Shown: positions 19,992 to 30,260 of the stretch, one piece after another | Layout of the letters: every line of letters starts with the position of its first letter | Position numbering within the stretch: the first letter of the stretch is position 1 | Assembly (NCBI GenBank): GCA_015059365.1 | Contig: SVAO01000001.1 | Span: 1 to 64,000 of the forward strand | DNA from: Bacillota bacterium | GTDB lineage: Bacteria; Bacillota_I; Bacilli_A; RF39; UBA660 | Reading direction: 5' to 3' | Length of the DNA: 64,000 bases | Made by a program: the position numbers and the translations under genes | The notes under the pieces: generated by a model | Seen by the model: only the letters and a program-made list of their open reading frames with translations | The model's database searches: none | Told to the model about the DNA's origin: nothing

Positions 19992-22900
19992 ATGTGGGAA
20001 TCTTTAATTGAAAGAAATCCTAATTTTATGAGATTTTATAAAAAAAACAATGATAAATTTGATAATTTAATGGAATTAGCAATTGGAAAGGGTTACATCC
20101 CGTCGTTTTCAGATTTGAAAAGAAATTATCTTATTCGAGAATTTGTTCAAGAAAATAAAAGTTTACATAAAAAAATTATTGAAAAAGAACCAAGAAGTAT
20201 AACACTTATTGAAACAACTGACGAAAATATAATCAAATTGGCTATTTCGAACGGATATAAACCTACTGTTAGTGATGTAAAGCAAAGTAGTTTAAGTGAA
20301 AGTGATACTGTTATTAGAATGTTGATAAAGCAAAATCCTAATAATATTATTGAATATACTGGTTCAAATCAAGATTTATTTGATGAAGCACTAAGTTTAG
20401 GCTGGGAGCCATCTGAAAAAGATATTATAAGGAATCGTTCATTAAGATCAAATATTTCTATAATGCGTAAAATGATTGCTAAAGATCCAAGTAACATTCT
20501 TTTGTGTAATGGTTATATTCCAGAATTGGTTAAATATGCTTTACAAATGGGATACGTCCCTAAATTGAAAGATATTAAAAAAGGTCATTCAATATCTTGT
20601 GATGTAGATATAATGCACGATTTTATTAGAGAAAACCCGCGAAATATAATTTATTATCGTGGAAGAGATGAAAACTTTATGATGGAGGCCATAGAATTAG
20701 GATATGAACCGTTATTAGATGACATTAAGGGGACAACATTGGTTTATTCTGAAGTAATAATGGGCTCTTTAGTGCGAAAAAAACCAGAAAATATAATTTA
20801 TTATGAAGGAACTAAAACAGAATTAATAAAAGAATCTATAGAATTAGGATATAGACCTACTAAGGAAGATATAGAAAAATATTCTTATTTGTTTAAGAAA
20901 GATGATGTAATTAATTTATTATTACAAAAAAACCCTAACTATATAGCGTTATGTTCAATTAGAAATCCAGAACTTATTGCTAAGGCAATAAATTTGGGAT
21001 ATGTGCCTACATTAGAAGATATAAAGAAAAATCAGTCTTTAGGTCGTGATAAAACGATTATTCGTAAATTACTTTCAACACAACCAGAAGTTATAGCGTA
21101 TTATACCGGTAATGATATGACTCTTGTTGATGAGGCATTAGGATTTGGTTATGTCCCTCAAATTAAAGATGTTGAAATAAGCAATATTTTAAAAAAACAT
21201 GAAGGTATAATGTATAAAATAATTGAAAGCGATCCAGAAGCAATTATTTTTTATCATGGTAAAAATCCAGAATTGTTTGATTTTGCGTTAAAAAAAGGGT
21301 ATTCTCCGAAAAAAAAGGATATTGTGTCATATCATAATCTTTGTTATAGTGATTCTATTATGAGAATTATGGTTGAAAAAGATAGTTCGAATATTATTTT
21401 ATATCTGGGTGAAAATCAAGAAATTGTTGAATTGGCTCTTAAGAATGGTTATAAGCCTAGTGGTTCAGATTTACAAAAAAATTTCACTATTGCCAAAAGT
21501 ATTCCTGTAATGAGAATTTTACTTAAAGAAGACGGTAAAAATCTGAATTGTTATAAATCCTTAGGCGATGATATAATGTGCGAAGCGTTACATGTTTTTT
21601 CTGAATTTTATAATGTTAATATTCCGGAAGAATATTCAGAAATTTTTAAAGTATATAAAGGTGATTTAAATAAGTTTTGCTTAAATTATAGTAAGTTTTG
21701 TCAATTTTTAAATCAAGCAGACATTAAAGAAGAAGAATTCTCTAAATTTACATTTTCTAAATCTTATGATTGGTTAGATGATATTCTAAAAATTTTAGAT
21801 ACAAATAAGATAGATGAATTTAAAAATGTAAAAGAATTTTTTCTAAAATATTATTATGTGAATGTAAGTAATCAACAAAATATTTCCGTCATCGATTCTG
21901 TGTTAAGTATAATGAGTAATTATGCTAAATTTCCAGAATTGTGTGAAGATATTATTAATCAAAATCGACTTTTGACAGAAGAAGAAATAATAAATATTAA
22001 TATGATTTTTAGTTCGGCAGTAATTTTTGATGAAGAAACAAAGCCAAAGTCACTTGCTGATTTGTCAAATGTAGTATCTAATATTAAAGAAATATATGGT
22101 AACAAAATAAAGGAAAGTGTTGATGGGGGTATCACATTAATGCAAGATACTTTATGTCAAATTTTATTTGGTTCTGAAAAAAATGTCATACAGGAAAGAT
22201 TATATGTTTTTGGAGATACTGAAGTGTTAAGACAACTATTATTTAATAACAGAGATAATCCCGAGATTGAATCAATTATTAGAGAAATGATGATATATAC
22301 TTCAATGATGGAAGATGTTTTGGCGATAAAAGATTCAATTGTTATGGAAGAGGTTGTTAATAGAGTTTTAAATAATTTTGAGTTTATTATGAAAACTACC
22401 TCAAAGTTTAAAAATTATGAAGAATCTATGCGTTATTTATACGAAATAGATATTCAAAGCAATTTAACTAGATTTAGTAATGTTCAAAATTCCGAGTTAA
22501 TTATTGATAAGGAAAGAACTACAAAATATGGGGTTGAAGTTTTGGATTTTTCAGATAAAAAGTATTGTTTAATGGCTCATGTGATGAGTGATAGGGAAAC
22601 TCCAGAAGAATTAGTTTGTGGTGTTGCAATAAATAAAAAGAATTTTATTTCATTAAGTTCAATATCTCATCGAAATCAAGTATATTATACTAAGCCAAGT
22701 AGTGATAAAATAATTTTTGCTACTGATGAAATGCTTCCTGGATTATTTATTCAAAGTAGTGTAACTAATATGGGAACTAATCAACATTTAACTGCTGGAG
22801 GTGGTGAAATTGGTGAAATCCATAGAACACAAAGAGGTATATTAGAAACAAGTCATGCACCAAATGGTAATAATTCTGAAGTTTTAGCTTATCGTTCTGG

Positions 22901-23831
22901 TTTGAAATTTGGTTATATTGTTTTACCGGGCGGTAGAGAGCCAACGGAAAAAGAATTGTTGATAGCCAAAGAATATGGATTAAGATTTGTTGTAACACAA
23001 GAAGTTGATGAAGAAATAATAGACCCAATAGATATTGATAAAAAATCTGTGGTAGAATTTGATGAAATAAGTGTTGAATCTGAAGTTAAAACCGCAATAA
23101 TTCCTAAAATTATTTCAAAAGAAAAAGGAAAAAGTATTGCAATTTTGACTGATGCTCATGGTTTGTTCGAACCGACTTTAGCAATATTAGAAGATGCCAG
23201 AAAACGAGGAATAACTGATATATATTCACTAGGTGATAATGTTGGAAGTGGACCTAATCCCAGTGAAGTAATGGAATTATTAGATGAATATGGGGTGGTA
23301 TCTTTAAATGGTAATCATGAATTATATGTGACTTTAGGGGTTGATGCATTTAAAGAGCATTTGGAAAAAAGTGGAGTGAATGCATATTCTGAGGCTGAGA
23401 AAAACAGTTCTTGGACATCAGAACAATTAACAGACTCTCAAAAACAAAAATTAAAATTGTATCCTCATATGATTGAAATGATAATGGGTGGCAAGAAAAT
23501 TTTACTTTGTCATGATATTAAAGATTTTAATACAGGTGAAGTTGTATTTGATCCAAGTGCTTATGATGAGGTATTTCGTGGTCATATTCATTTTGGAAAA
23601 AAGGAAGGTAATGTTACAACAATTCCAGGTGTAGGAATTGGTAATAACAGAGGAAAAGCAACCTATGTGATTTTGACTGAAAAAGAAGATGGTGGCTACA
23701 CTACTGAATTTGTAACAATCGGATATGATCTAGATAATCTATATTATGATATTAATGAAAGTGATATGGATTTGGATGATAAAGCAAAAATTGAAGAATG
23801 GGCAGGTGTTTCAAGTGGCAGAAAAAAATAA
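19992..23831 (+). CDS. large multidomain protein: about ten ~44-aa helical repeats, central unknown domain, C-terminal calcineurin-like phosphoesterase
   Basis: Repeated (NP.NIIYY.G...EL...A..LGY.P...DI) units; C-term ILTDAHGLFEPTLAIL..YSLGDNVGSGPNP..SLNGNHELY..LLCHDIKD..FRGHIHFG; start at 19992 by RBS. Confidence 0.8.
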   Translation: MWESLIERNPNFMRFYKKNNDKFDNLMELAIGKGYIPSFSDLKRNYLIREFVQENKSLHKKIIEKEPRSITLIETTDENIIKLAISNGYKPTVSDVKQSSLSESDTVIRMLIKQNPNNIIEYTGSNQDLFDEALSLGWEPSEKDIIRNRSLRSNISIMRKMIAKDPSNILLCNGYIPELVKYALQMGYVPKLKDIKKGHSISCDVDIMHDFIRENPRNIIYYRGRDENFMMEAIELGYEPLLDDIKGTTLVYSEVIMGSLVRKKPENIIYYEGTKTELIKESIELGYRPTKEDIEKYSYLFKKDDVINLLLQKNPNYIALCSIRNPELIAKAINLGYVPTLEDIKKNQSLGRDKTIIRKLLSTQPEVIAYYTGNDMTLVDEALGFGYVPQIKDVEISNILKKHEGIMYKIIESDPEAIIFYHGKNPELFDFALKKGYSPKKKDIVSYHNLCYSDSIMRIMVEKDSSNIILYLGENQEIVELALKNGYKPSGSDLQKNFTIAKSIPVMRILLKEDGKNLNCYKSLGDDIMCEALHVFSEFYNVNIPEEYSEIFKVYKGDLNKFCLNYSKFCQFLNQADIKEEEFSKFTFSKSYDWLDDILKILDTNKIDEFKNVKEFFLKYYYVNVSNQQNISVIDSVLSIMSNYAKFPELCEDIINQNRLLTEEEIININMIFSSAVIFDEETKPKSLADLSNVVSNIKEIYGNKIKESVDGGITLMQDTLCQILFGSEKNVIQERLYVFGDTEVLRQLLFNNRDNPEIESIIREMMIYTSMMEDVLAIKDSIVMEEVVNRVLNNFEFIMKTTSKFKNYEESMRYLYEIDIQSNLTRFSNVQNSELIIDKERTTKYGVEVLDFSDKKYCLMAHVMSDRETPEELVCGVAINKKNFISLSSISHRNQVYYTKPSSDKIIFATDEMLPGLFIQSSVTNMGTNQHLTAGGGEIGEIHRTQRGILETSHAPNGNNSEVLAYRSGLKFGYIVLPGGREPTEKELLIAKEYGLRFVVTQEVDEEIIDPIDIDKKSVVEFDEISVESEVKTAIIPKIISKEKGKSIAILTDAHGLFEPTLAILEDARKRGITDIYSLGDNVGSGPNPSEVMELLDEYGVVSLNGNHELYVTLGVDAFKEHLEKSGVNAYSEAEKNSSWTSEQLTDSQKQKLKLYPHMIEMIMGGKKILLCHDIKDFNTGEVVFDPSAYDEVFRGHIHFGKKEGNVTTIPGVGIGNNRGKATYVILTEKEDGGYTTEFVTIGYDLDNLYYDINESDMDLDDKAKIEEWAGVSSGRKK

Positions 23832-23841
23832 AGGAATTGAT

Positions 23842-24003
23842 ATGGATGAAATAAGAAAAATGATTTCTTTAATTGATCCAAACAATGAAGTTTTTAGTAA
23901 AACTAGGGACGTCATAAATGAACCTAAAGTAAAAGAAGAAAAGACTTCAAAAGAACGAGGAAAAGTAAAAATTGTTAGTACGAAAAAAATGAATAAATTT
24001 TGA
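23842..24003 (+). CDS. small hypothetical protein (about 53 aa), alternative GTG start at 23815
   Basis: MDEIRKMISLIDPNNEVFSKTRDVINEPKVKEEKTSKERGKVKIVSTKKMNKF; ends just before terminator. Confidence 0.45.
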   Translation: MDEIRKMISLIDPNNEVFSKTRDVINEPKVKEEKTSKERGKVKIVSTKKMNKF

Positions 24004-24009
24004 AATTTG

Positions 24010-24036
24010 AGAATATCTTCGGATATTCTTTTTTTT
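24010..24036 (+). terminator. intrinsic terminator with UUCG loop (copy 2, identical)
   Basis: AGAATATC-TTCG-GATATTCTTTTTTTT. Confidence 0.9.
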
Positions 24037-24084
24037 GTGTAAATATTTTTAATTTATAGTTAATACAATTATATAGGTGATACT

Positions 24085-24327
24085 ATGAAAATTATCAACA
24101 ATATTAGGTCTTTTTTACTAGAAGATGATTTTGAATTTAGAATGTATAAAAATAAAATAAATATTGTTAATTATGATTCTATTGGTCACTTTGATTCTAA
24201 TAAAATAATTATTTATTATAGTTTGGGTTATATTTTTATAAAGGGGGATAATTTAGTAGTTTCTAAATTAATGAAAGATGAACTTTTAATAACTGGAGAA
24301 ATTAAAAATATAGAATTGAGGGATTAA
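24085..24327 (+). CDS. yqfC: YqfC-like sporulation protein
   Basis: Small protein directly upstream of yqfD, size and hydrophobic pattern fit YqfC. Confidence 0.7.
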   Translation: MKIINNIRSFLLEDDFEFRMYKNKINIVNYDSIGHFDSNKIIIYYSLGYIFIKGDNLVVSKLMKDELLITGEIKNIELRD

Positions 24328-25506
24328 ATGAAGAATAATTTTGTATATAAGTTTTTGAGTAAAATTGATTTAGAAATTAGGGGTAAGCATATTGAAAGAT
24401 TTATTCATAAACTGGCTCATCATAATATAGAATTGCTAGATATTAAATATTTTAAAGATGGAGTTCATATTAAAATATATAAGGAAGATTATCTTAAAGT
24501 CTTGAATTTAAAGTCTATTTATGAAGTTAATGTTGTTGATGCTTCGGGTTTAATAAAATTAAAAAAAACACTTAGTGTTAATAAGTTTGTTATTTTAGCA
24601 ATTGTTCTAGGTATAACTTTATTAATATTTTTAACTAATATTATTTTTGAAGTAGAAGTAGTTCATAGTAGTAGTTCTGTTAGAAACTTTTTAATTGATG
24701 AGTTAAAAATGTTTGGAATGAAAGAATACAGTTTAAAGAAAAGTTTCAAAGAAATTAGTAAAATAAAAAATGAAATACTTGAGAAATATCCAGATAAAAT
24801 AGAATGGTTAGAAATTGAGGTTTTAGGAACTAAGTATGTAGTAAGAGTAGAACTTAGAGAAATTCCGAGTAAAGAAGAGCACAATGTTAATAGACATGTT
24901 GTTGCAAAGAAAGATGCTTTAATAAAAAAAATTACAGCACTAAATGGTATGGTTGTAAAAGAAGTTAATAACTATGTAAAAAAAGGGGATATCATCATAA
25001 GTGGAAATGTTTCTTTGAATGATGAAACAAAAGGAACTGTTTCTGCAGATGGTAGTGTATTTGGTGAAGTATGGTATACATTAACTGTAGAATACCCGTA
25101 TACTTATTATGAAGAAAGATTGACTGGAAAAAGTAAAAAAGTTATTGCTTTGAAATTCTTAAACAAGTCTTTTGAATTGTTTCCTTCATTTAAAAATAAA
25201 AAAGTTACAGAAACAGTTTTATTAAAAAACAATTTATTACCAATAAAACTAGTATTAGAACATCAAGAAGAACAAATTATTGTAGATCAAGTCTTAACAG
25301 AAGATGAGGCAATTAATAAAGCAATATCGTTAGGGCGAGAAAAAATGGGAAAAGAGTTATCTAATCAAGAATATATTATTGATAATAAGGTATTAAAAGT
25401 TAATGTTAAAGAAAATAAAGTGGTGGTAGATATTTTTTTTGTTGTGTATGAGGATATTACTGATTATGCAGAAATAATTGTAAATGATAATGAAAAAGTT
25501 GAATAA
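24328..25506 (+). CDS. yqfD: sporulation protein YqfD
   Basis: Single TM then ..IEWLEIEVLGTKYVVRVELREIP..RHVVAKKDALIKKITALNGMVVKEVNNYVKKGDIIISG. Confidence 0.88.
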   Translation: MKNNFVYKFLSKIDLEIRGKHIERFIHKLAHHNIELLDIKYFKDGVHIKIYKEDYLKVLNLKSIYEVNVVDASGLIKLKKTLSVNKFVILAIVLGITLLIFLTNIIFEVEVVHSSSSVRNFLIDELKMFGMKEYSLKKSFKEISKIKNEILEKYPDKIEWLEIEVLGTKYVVRVELREIPSKEEHNVNRHVVAKKDALIKKITALNGMVVKEVNNYVKKGDIIISGNVSLNDETKGTVSADGSVFGEVWYTLTVEYPYTYYEERLTGKSKKVIALKFLNKSFELFPSFKNKKVTETVLLKNNLLPIKLVLEHQEEQIIVDQVLTEDEAINKAISLGREKMGKELSNQEYIIDNKVLKVNVKENKVVVDIFFVVYEDITDYAEIIVNDNEKVE

Positions 25507-25587
25507 AAAGTCGAAAGACTTTTTTTGAGTTGTTGAAAAACAATAAAAATTATAATATAATTGATATATAAAAATGGAGTTGATAAT

Positions 25588-26034
25588 TTGAACAGTGTAG
25601 AAATATTTAATGAAACAGAAACAAAATTAGAAGAATTAGATAGTTTAAATGGATTAATTGATTATGCCATAAAAGCAGAAAATGTTTCTAATGTAGTTTT
25701 TAATGTAATAATTGTTGATAAGGAAAAAATTCAAGAGATAAATAAAAATTATCGTGGAATAGATAGAGTTACAGATGTTATTAGTTTTGCACTAGAAGAT
25801 AATGAAGATATTGTTTATGAAGATTTTAGATTATTAGGGGATATATATATATGTGTTGATAAAGTATTTTCTCAAGCAGAAGAATATGGACATAGTGTAT
25901 TAAGAGAACTTAGTTTTTTAACTATTCATGGATTTTTGCATCTTTTAGGCTATGACCATATGACAGATACTGATGAGAAAGTAATGTTTAAACGTCAGGA
26001 GGAAATATTAAACGGATATGGAATTACAAGATAA
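25588..26034 (+). CDS. ybeY: endoribonuclease YbeY (TTG start)
   Basis: YRGIDRVTDVISFAL...LLGDIYICVDKV...HGFLHLLGYDHMTDTDEKVMFKRQEEIL. Confidence 0.95.
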   Translation: MNSVEIFNETETKLEELDSLNGLIDYAIKAENVSNVVFNVIIVDKEKIQEINKNYRGIDRVTDVISFALEDNEDIVYEDFRLLGDIYICVDKVFSQAEEYGHSVLRELSFLTIHGFLHLLGYDHMTDTDEKVMFKRQEEILNGYGITR

Positions 26035-26413
26035 AGTTAAAAGACGTAAAGATTCTGGAAATATGTTTTTAAGATATAAGAAAAGTTTTTTTCATGCATT
26101 AGATGGAATAAAATATGTGATAAAAAATGAGCATAATTTCATTATTATATTAATGGCGATAATAATAACTACATTATTTGGATTTGCGTTTAAAATCAAT
26201 GAATATGAATGGTTATTTGTAATTACTTCGTTTGGTTTAGTATCTGGTTCGGAGATGCTTAATTCTGCGATAGAAGCTGCTATTGATTTAGAAACCACAA
26301 AATTACATCCACTGGCTAAAGTGGCTAAGGATTGTGGTTCTGGTGCAACTCTTGTTTTCGCATTTACATCTTTTATTGGAGCATTAATTATATTTGTTCC
26401 AAAGATATTTTAG
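26018..26413 (+). CDS. dgkA: diacylglycerol/undecaprenol kinase
   Basis: ALDGIKYVIKNEHNF...SEMLNSAIEAAIDL....HPLAKVAKDCGSGA. Confidence 0.93.
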   Translation: MELQDKVKRRKDSGNMFLRYKKSFFHALDGIKYVIKNEHNFIIILMAIIITTLFGFAFKINEYEWLFVITSFGLVSGSEMLNSAIEAAIDLETTKLHPLAKVAKDCGSGATLVFAFTSFIGALIIFVPKIF

Positions 26414-26425
26414 GGGAGGTTTAAA

Positions 26426-27313
26426 ATGAAAAGTGGATTTGTAAGTTTAGTTGGAAGACCGAATGTTGGTAAATCTACATTGTTAAATAGTTTGGTTGGA
26501 AGAAAAGTGGCTATTACATCAAATAAGCCACAAACTACTAGAAATATTATTCAAGGTATATATAACGATGATGAATGTCAGATTATTTTTGTTGATACGC
26601 CTGGTATTCATAAACCTAATCATAAATTAGGTAAGGTATTAAATCGTCAAGCTTATTATAGTATTGATGATGTTGATGTTGTATTATTTTTAGTAGATGG
26701 AAGTGATTCTTTAGGTCCTGGTGATAAATTTGTCTTAGAAAAATTAAAGGAAACTAATAAACCAGTAATTTTAATTATTAATAAGATTGATAAAATTTCT
26801 AAGGAACAAATACTTTTAAAAATATCAGAATATAAAGATTTATATGATTTTACAGAAATAATACCTTTGTCAGCTTTAAAAAGTAATAATGTAGATACTG
26901 TTGTTTCTGTATTAAAAAAATATTTACCTGATAGTATTAAGTATTATGATGATACAATATACACTAATGCCTCAGAACAATTTATGATTTCAGAAATCAT
27001 TAGAGAAAAAGTTTTTAATGAAACAGAAGAAGAGGTGCCACATTCAGTTACTTGTATAGTTGAAAAATTAGAATTTAGTAGGACTAGTGTTAATGTAATT
27101 GCCTCTATTATTGTTGATAGGGATTCATTAAAAAGAATAATTATTGGAAAACAAGGAAGTAAAATAAAACAAATAGGTGTTTCTGCTAGAAACGAAATAG
27201 AAGAATTACTTGGTAAAAAGGTTTATTTAGATTTATATGTCAAGACAATTAAGAAATGGCGAGATCGAGAAAAATATCTTCAAGAATTTGGATATTATGA
27301 TTTTGAAAAATAA
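26426..27313 (+). CDS. era: GTPase Era
   Basis: GRPNVGKSTLLNSLVG..TSNKPQTTRN..DTPGIHKP; C-term KH domain IIIGKQGSKIKQIG. Confidence 0.97.
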   Translation: MKSGFVSLVGRPNVGKSTLLNSLVGRKVAITSNKPQTTRNIIQGIYNDDECQIIFVDTPGIHKPNHKLGKVLNRQAYYSIDDVDVVLFLVDGSDSLGPGDKFVLEKLKETNKPVILIINKIDKISKEQILLKISEYKDLYDFTEIIPLSALKSNNVDTVVSVLKKYLPDSIKYYDDTIYTNASEQFMISEIIREKVFNETEEEVPHSVTCIVEKLEFSRTSVNVIASIIVDRDSLKRIIIGKQGSKIKQIGVSARNEIEELLGKKVYLDLYVKTIKKWRDREKYLQEFGYYDFEK

Positions 27314-27360
27314 AATGTATAAAAAAAGTTTGTAATCACCATTATAAAATAGGTGATAAT

Positions 27361-27450
27361 ATGGATAAAAAATTATTGTGGGATTTATTTAGAAGTACTG
27401 GTAAAATTGAATACTATTTAAAGTATAAGGAGTTAGAAAAAAATGAATAA
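27361..27450 (+). CDS. yqzL: YqzL-like small protein (29 aa), not in ORF track
   Basis: MDKKLLWDLFRSTGKIEYYLKYKELEKNE between era and recO, same position as YqzL in Bacillus. Confidence 0.75.
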   Translation: MDKKLLWDLFRSTGKIEYYLKYKELEKNE

Positions 27451-27479
27451 TTATAGGAGTATGTTAAAGTTTTTATTAA

Positions 27480-28211
27480 ATGATTGAAAAAATTGAAGGC
27501 ATTGTTATAAGTGAACAAGCCTATGGTGAAACAAGTAAAATAATTAATATTTTAACTCCAGATAGAGGCATAATTGGTCTCATGGCTAAAGGTGCTCGTA
27601 AATTAAAAAGTGATTTGGCAAACGTTTCGGGTAAACTAAATTATGGATATTTTGATATTTATTATAAATCTGACAAATTATCTACTTTAATCAGTGCTGA
27701 TATCATAAATTCTTTTAAAAATATTAGGAAAGATATAAATAAAATTAGTTATGCATACTTTTTGTTAGAATTATCTAGTCAAGTAGTAAAACATAATCAG
27801 AATAAACACGTATTTAATTATCTAATATCTGGTTTAAAAAAAATAGATGAAGGTTTTGATTTCATGACTATAACTAATATTTTGGAATTAAAATATTTAG
27901 ATTTACTTGGAGTAATGCCCGTATTAGATAGTTGTAGTGGGTGTGGAAAAACAACGAATATTTTAACACTATCTACTATAAAAGGTGGATACGTTTGCAA
28001 TAGTTGTCATACAGTTGAGAAAATTGTAAGTGAAAAAACAATAAAGTTAATTAGAATGTTTTATTATGTTGATATAGATAAGATATCTAAATTGCAAATT
28101 AGTGATATATGTAAAAATGAGATAAATGAGTTTTTAGATAACTATTATGATCAATATACAGGTTTATTTTTAAAGAGTAAAAGTTTTTTAAGAGATTTAA
28201 ATAAGTTGTAG
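27480..28211 (+). CDS. recO: DNA repair protein RecO
   Basis: EGIVISEQAYGETSKIINILTPDRGIIGLMAKGARK; CSGCGKT...CNSCH zinc motif. Confidence 0.93.
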   Translation: MIEKIEGIVISEQAYGETSKIINILTPDRGIIGLMAKGARKLKSDLANVSGKLNYGYFDIYYKSDKLSTLISADIINSFKNIRKDINKISYAYFLLELSSQVVKHNQNKHVFNYLISGLKKIDEGFDFMTITNILELKYLDLLGVMPVLDSCSGCGKTTNILTLSTIKGGYVCNSCHTVEKIVSEKTIKLIRMFYYVDIDKISKLQISDICKNEINEFLDNYYDQYTGLFLKSKSFLRDLNKL

Positions 28212-28219
28212 AGGTGTAT

Positions 28220-28654
28220 ATGGAAAAGTATAAATATATTATTGTACCAATTGTAACATTAATCATGTGTCAATTGATTAAATTTATAATAGAATCTTTA
28301 ACAGCTAAGAAGTTAGTTTGGGGTAGACTTTTTAATGGTAGTGGTGGCATGCCAAGCAGCCATACTTCCTTTTCTATGTCGTTAACTACAATGATTGGTA
28401 TAAATTTAGGGATTGATTCTCCTATGTTTGCAGTTTCTATGATTTTTTCTTTAATAACAGCATATGATGCGATGGGACTTAGATTTGAAACCGGAAAACA
28501 AGCTGCTGCAATAAATAAACTTTTAGATGAAGTTTTTGAAGAGGAAGGATTCAAACATTTGAAAGAGCAATTAGGACATAAGCCTATGGAAGTTTTAATG
28601 GGGTTTGTTTTAGGAATAGTTTGTGCATTGTTTTTTCAATATGTTATATTCTAA
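28220..28654 (+). CDS. divergent PAP2-family (DUF212) membrane protein
   Basis: LFNGSGGMPSSHTSFSMSLTTMIG; QLGHKPMEVLMGFVLGI. Confidence 0.85.
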   Translation: MEKYKYIIVPIVTLIMCQLIKFIIESLTAKKLVWGRLFNGSGGMPSSHTSFSMSLTTMIGINLGIDSPMFAVSMIFSLITAYDAMGLRFETGKQAAAINKLLDEVFEEEGFKHLKEQLGHKPMEVLMGFVLGIVCALFFQYVIF

Positions 28655-28656
28655 TT

Positions 28657-28818
28657 GTTGACATAATTAAAACTTTATATTAAAATTAAGATGTTATAAA
28701 TCAATGCGATGACGGGGTTGGAATCCAAGAGCAATATATAAAAAGAGATTCTTCTAGAATAAATAAGGTGGAACCGCGGGCTTGCTCGTCCTTATGTATT
28801 CTAGGAGTTTTTTTAAAT
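28657..28818 (+). promoter_or_regulatory. promoter and compact glycine T-box leader upstream of glyS
   Basis: TTGACA-17-TAAAAT; GGTGGAACCGCGGGC T-box; CTAGAATAAATAAG/CTTATGTATTCTAG terminator stem; very short 5' domain gcgatgacggggttggaatccaagagc. Confidence 0.85.
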
Positions 28819-28838
28819 TTTAGAAATGAGGTAAAAAT

Positions 28839-30215
28839 ATGGAAAAAATAACAATGGAAGAATTAGTAAATTTGTGTAAACAATATGGATTTATATTTCA
28901 AGGAAGTGAAATTTATGGAGGTTTAGCAAACACTTGGGATTTTGGACCTTTAGGAGCACTTCTTAAAGATAATGTAAAAAAAGCATGGTTAAAGAAATTT
29001 ATTCAAGAAGATCCAAATAATGTAGGACTTGATAGTGCAATACTAATGAATCCTAAAACTTGGGAAGCAAGTGGACATTTAAAAACATTTTCAGATCCAC
29101 TAATTGATTGTAAAGATTGTAAAACTAGACACCGTGCAGATAATTTAATTAATGATTTTACTAAGAGTAATGATGGAGATTCAATGACTCAAGATGAAAT
29201 GATTGATTTTATTAAAAATAATAATGTGCCATGTCCAAAGTGTGGTAAAAGTAATTTTACAGACATTCGTCAATTTAATTTAATGTTTAAAACATTCCAA
29301 GGAGTTACCGAAGATGCGAAAGCAACAATTTATCTTCGCCCAGAAACTGCTCAAGGAATATTTGTTAACTTCTTAAATGTACAAAGAAGTATGAGACTTA
29401 AAGTACCATTTGGAATAGGCCAAGTAGGAAAAAGTTTTCGTAATGAAATTACTCCAGGAAATTTCATTTTCCGTGTTCGTGAATTTGAACAAATGGAATT
29501 AGAATTTTTCTGTAAACCAGGAACAGAATTAGAATGGCATAAATATTATAAAGATTATTGTTTTAATTACTTAATTTCTTTAGGTATTGATAAAGATAGA
29601 TTGCGTTTGCGTGATCATTCTAAAGAAGAATTAAGTTTCTATAGTAATGCAACTACTGATATAGAATACAAATTCCCATTTGGTTGGGGGGAATTATGGG
29701 GAATTGCAAGTCGTACTGATTATGATTTAACTCAACATGAAAAAGTTTCTAAGGAGTCTCTAAATTATTTAGATCCAGAAACTAATGAAAGATACGTTCC
29801 TTATGTAATTGAACCATCAGTTGGTGTTGAAAGAACTGTATTAATGGTATTAAGTGATGCTTATAATAAAGAAGTCCTAGAAAATGGGGATACAAGAGAA
29901 GTAATGAAATTCCATCCATTCCTTGCACCATATAAAGTAGCGGTGTTACCACTAGTTAAGAAATTTCATAGTGAGAAAGCACAAGAAGTTTATAGAAATT
30001 TAAGTAAATATTTTAGTTGTTCTTATGATGAAGCCGCAAATATCGGTAAACGTTATAGAAGACAAGATATAGTTGGTACTCCATATTGTATTACAATAGA
30101 TGATGAAACATTAAACAATAATACAGTAACAGTACGTGATAGAGATACAATGGAACAAGTTACTATTTCTTTAGATGAAGTTGTAAACTATATACATGAA
30201 AAGATTCAATTTTAA
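28839..30215 (+). CDS. glyS: glycyl-tRNA synthetase (single-chain class)
   Basis: [54 protein letters not shown]. Confidence 0.97.
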   Translation: MEKITMEELVNLCKQYGFIFQGSEIYGGLANTWDFGPLGALLKDNVKKAWLKKFIQEDPNNVGLDSAILMNPKTWEASGHLKTFSDPLIDCKDCKTRHRADNLINDFTKSNDGDSMTQDEMIDFIKNNNVPCPKCGKSNFTDIRQFNLMFKTFQGVTEDAKATIYLRPETAQGIFVNFLNVQRSMRLKVPFGIGQVGKSFRNEITPGNFIFRVREFEQMELEFFCKPGTELEWHKYYKDYCFNYLISLGIDKDRLRLRDHSKEELSFYSNATTDIEYKFPFGWGELWGIASRTDYDLTQHEKVSKESLNYLDPETNERYVPYVIEPSVGVERTVLMVLSDAYNKEVLENGDTREVMKFHPFLAPYKVAVLPLVKKFHSEKAQEVYRNLSKYFSCSYDEAANIGKRYRRQDIVGTPYCITIDDETLNNNTVTVRDRDTMEQVTISLDEVVNYIHEKIQF

Positions 30216-30226
30216 GGAATCTTTTT

Positions 30227-30255
30227 TTGACAAATAGAGGTGTCTGTTATACAAT
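30227..30255 (+). promoter_or_regulatory. strong sigma-70/A-type promoter
   Basis: TTGACA (30227-30232) - 17 bp - TACAAT (30250-30255). Confidence 0.75.
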
Positions 30256-30260
30256 TAGTA

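Noticed and set aside
22777-23028. 83-aa - strand ORF inside the phosphoesterase-repeat gene
   Set aside because: Antisense shadow, no RBS, no recognisable family
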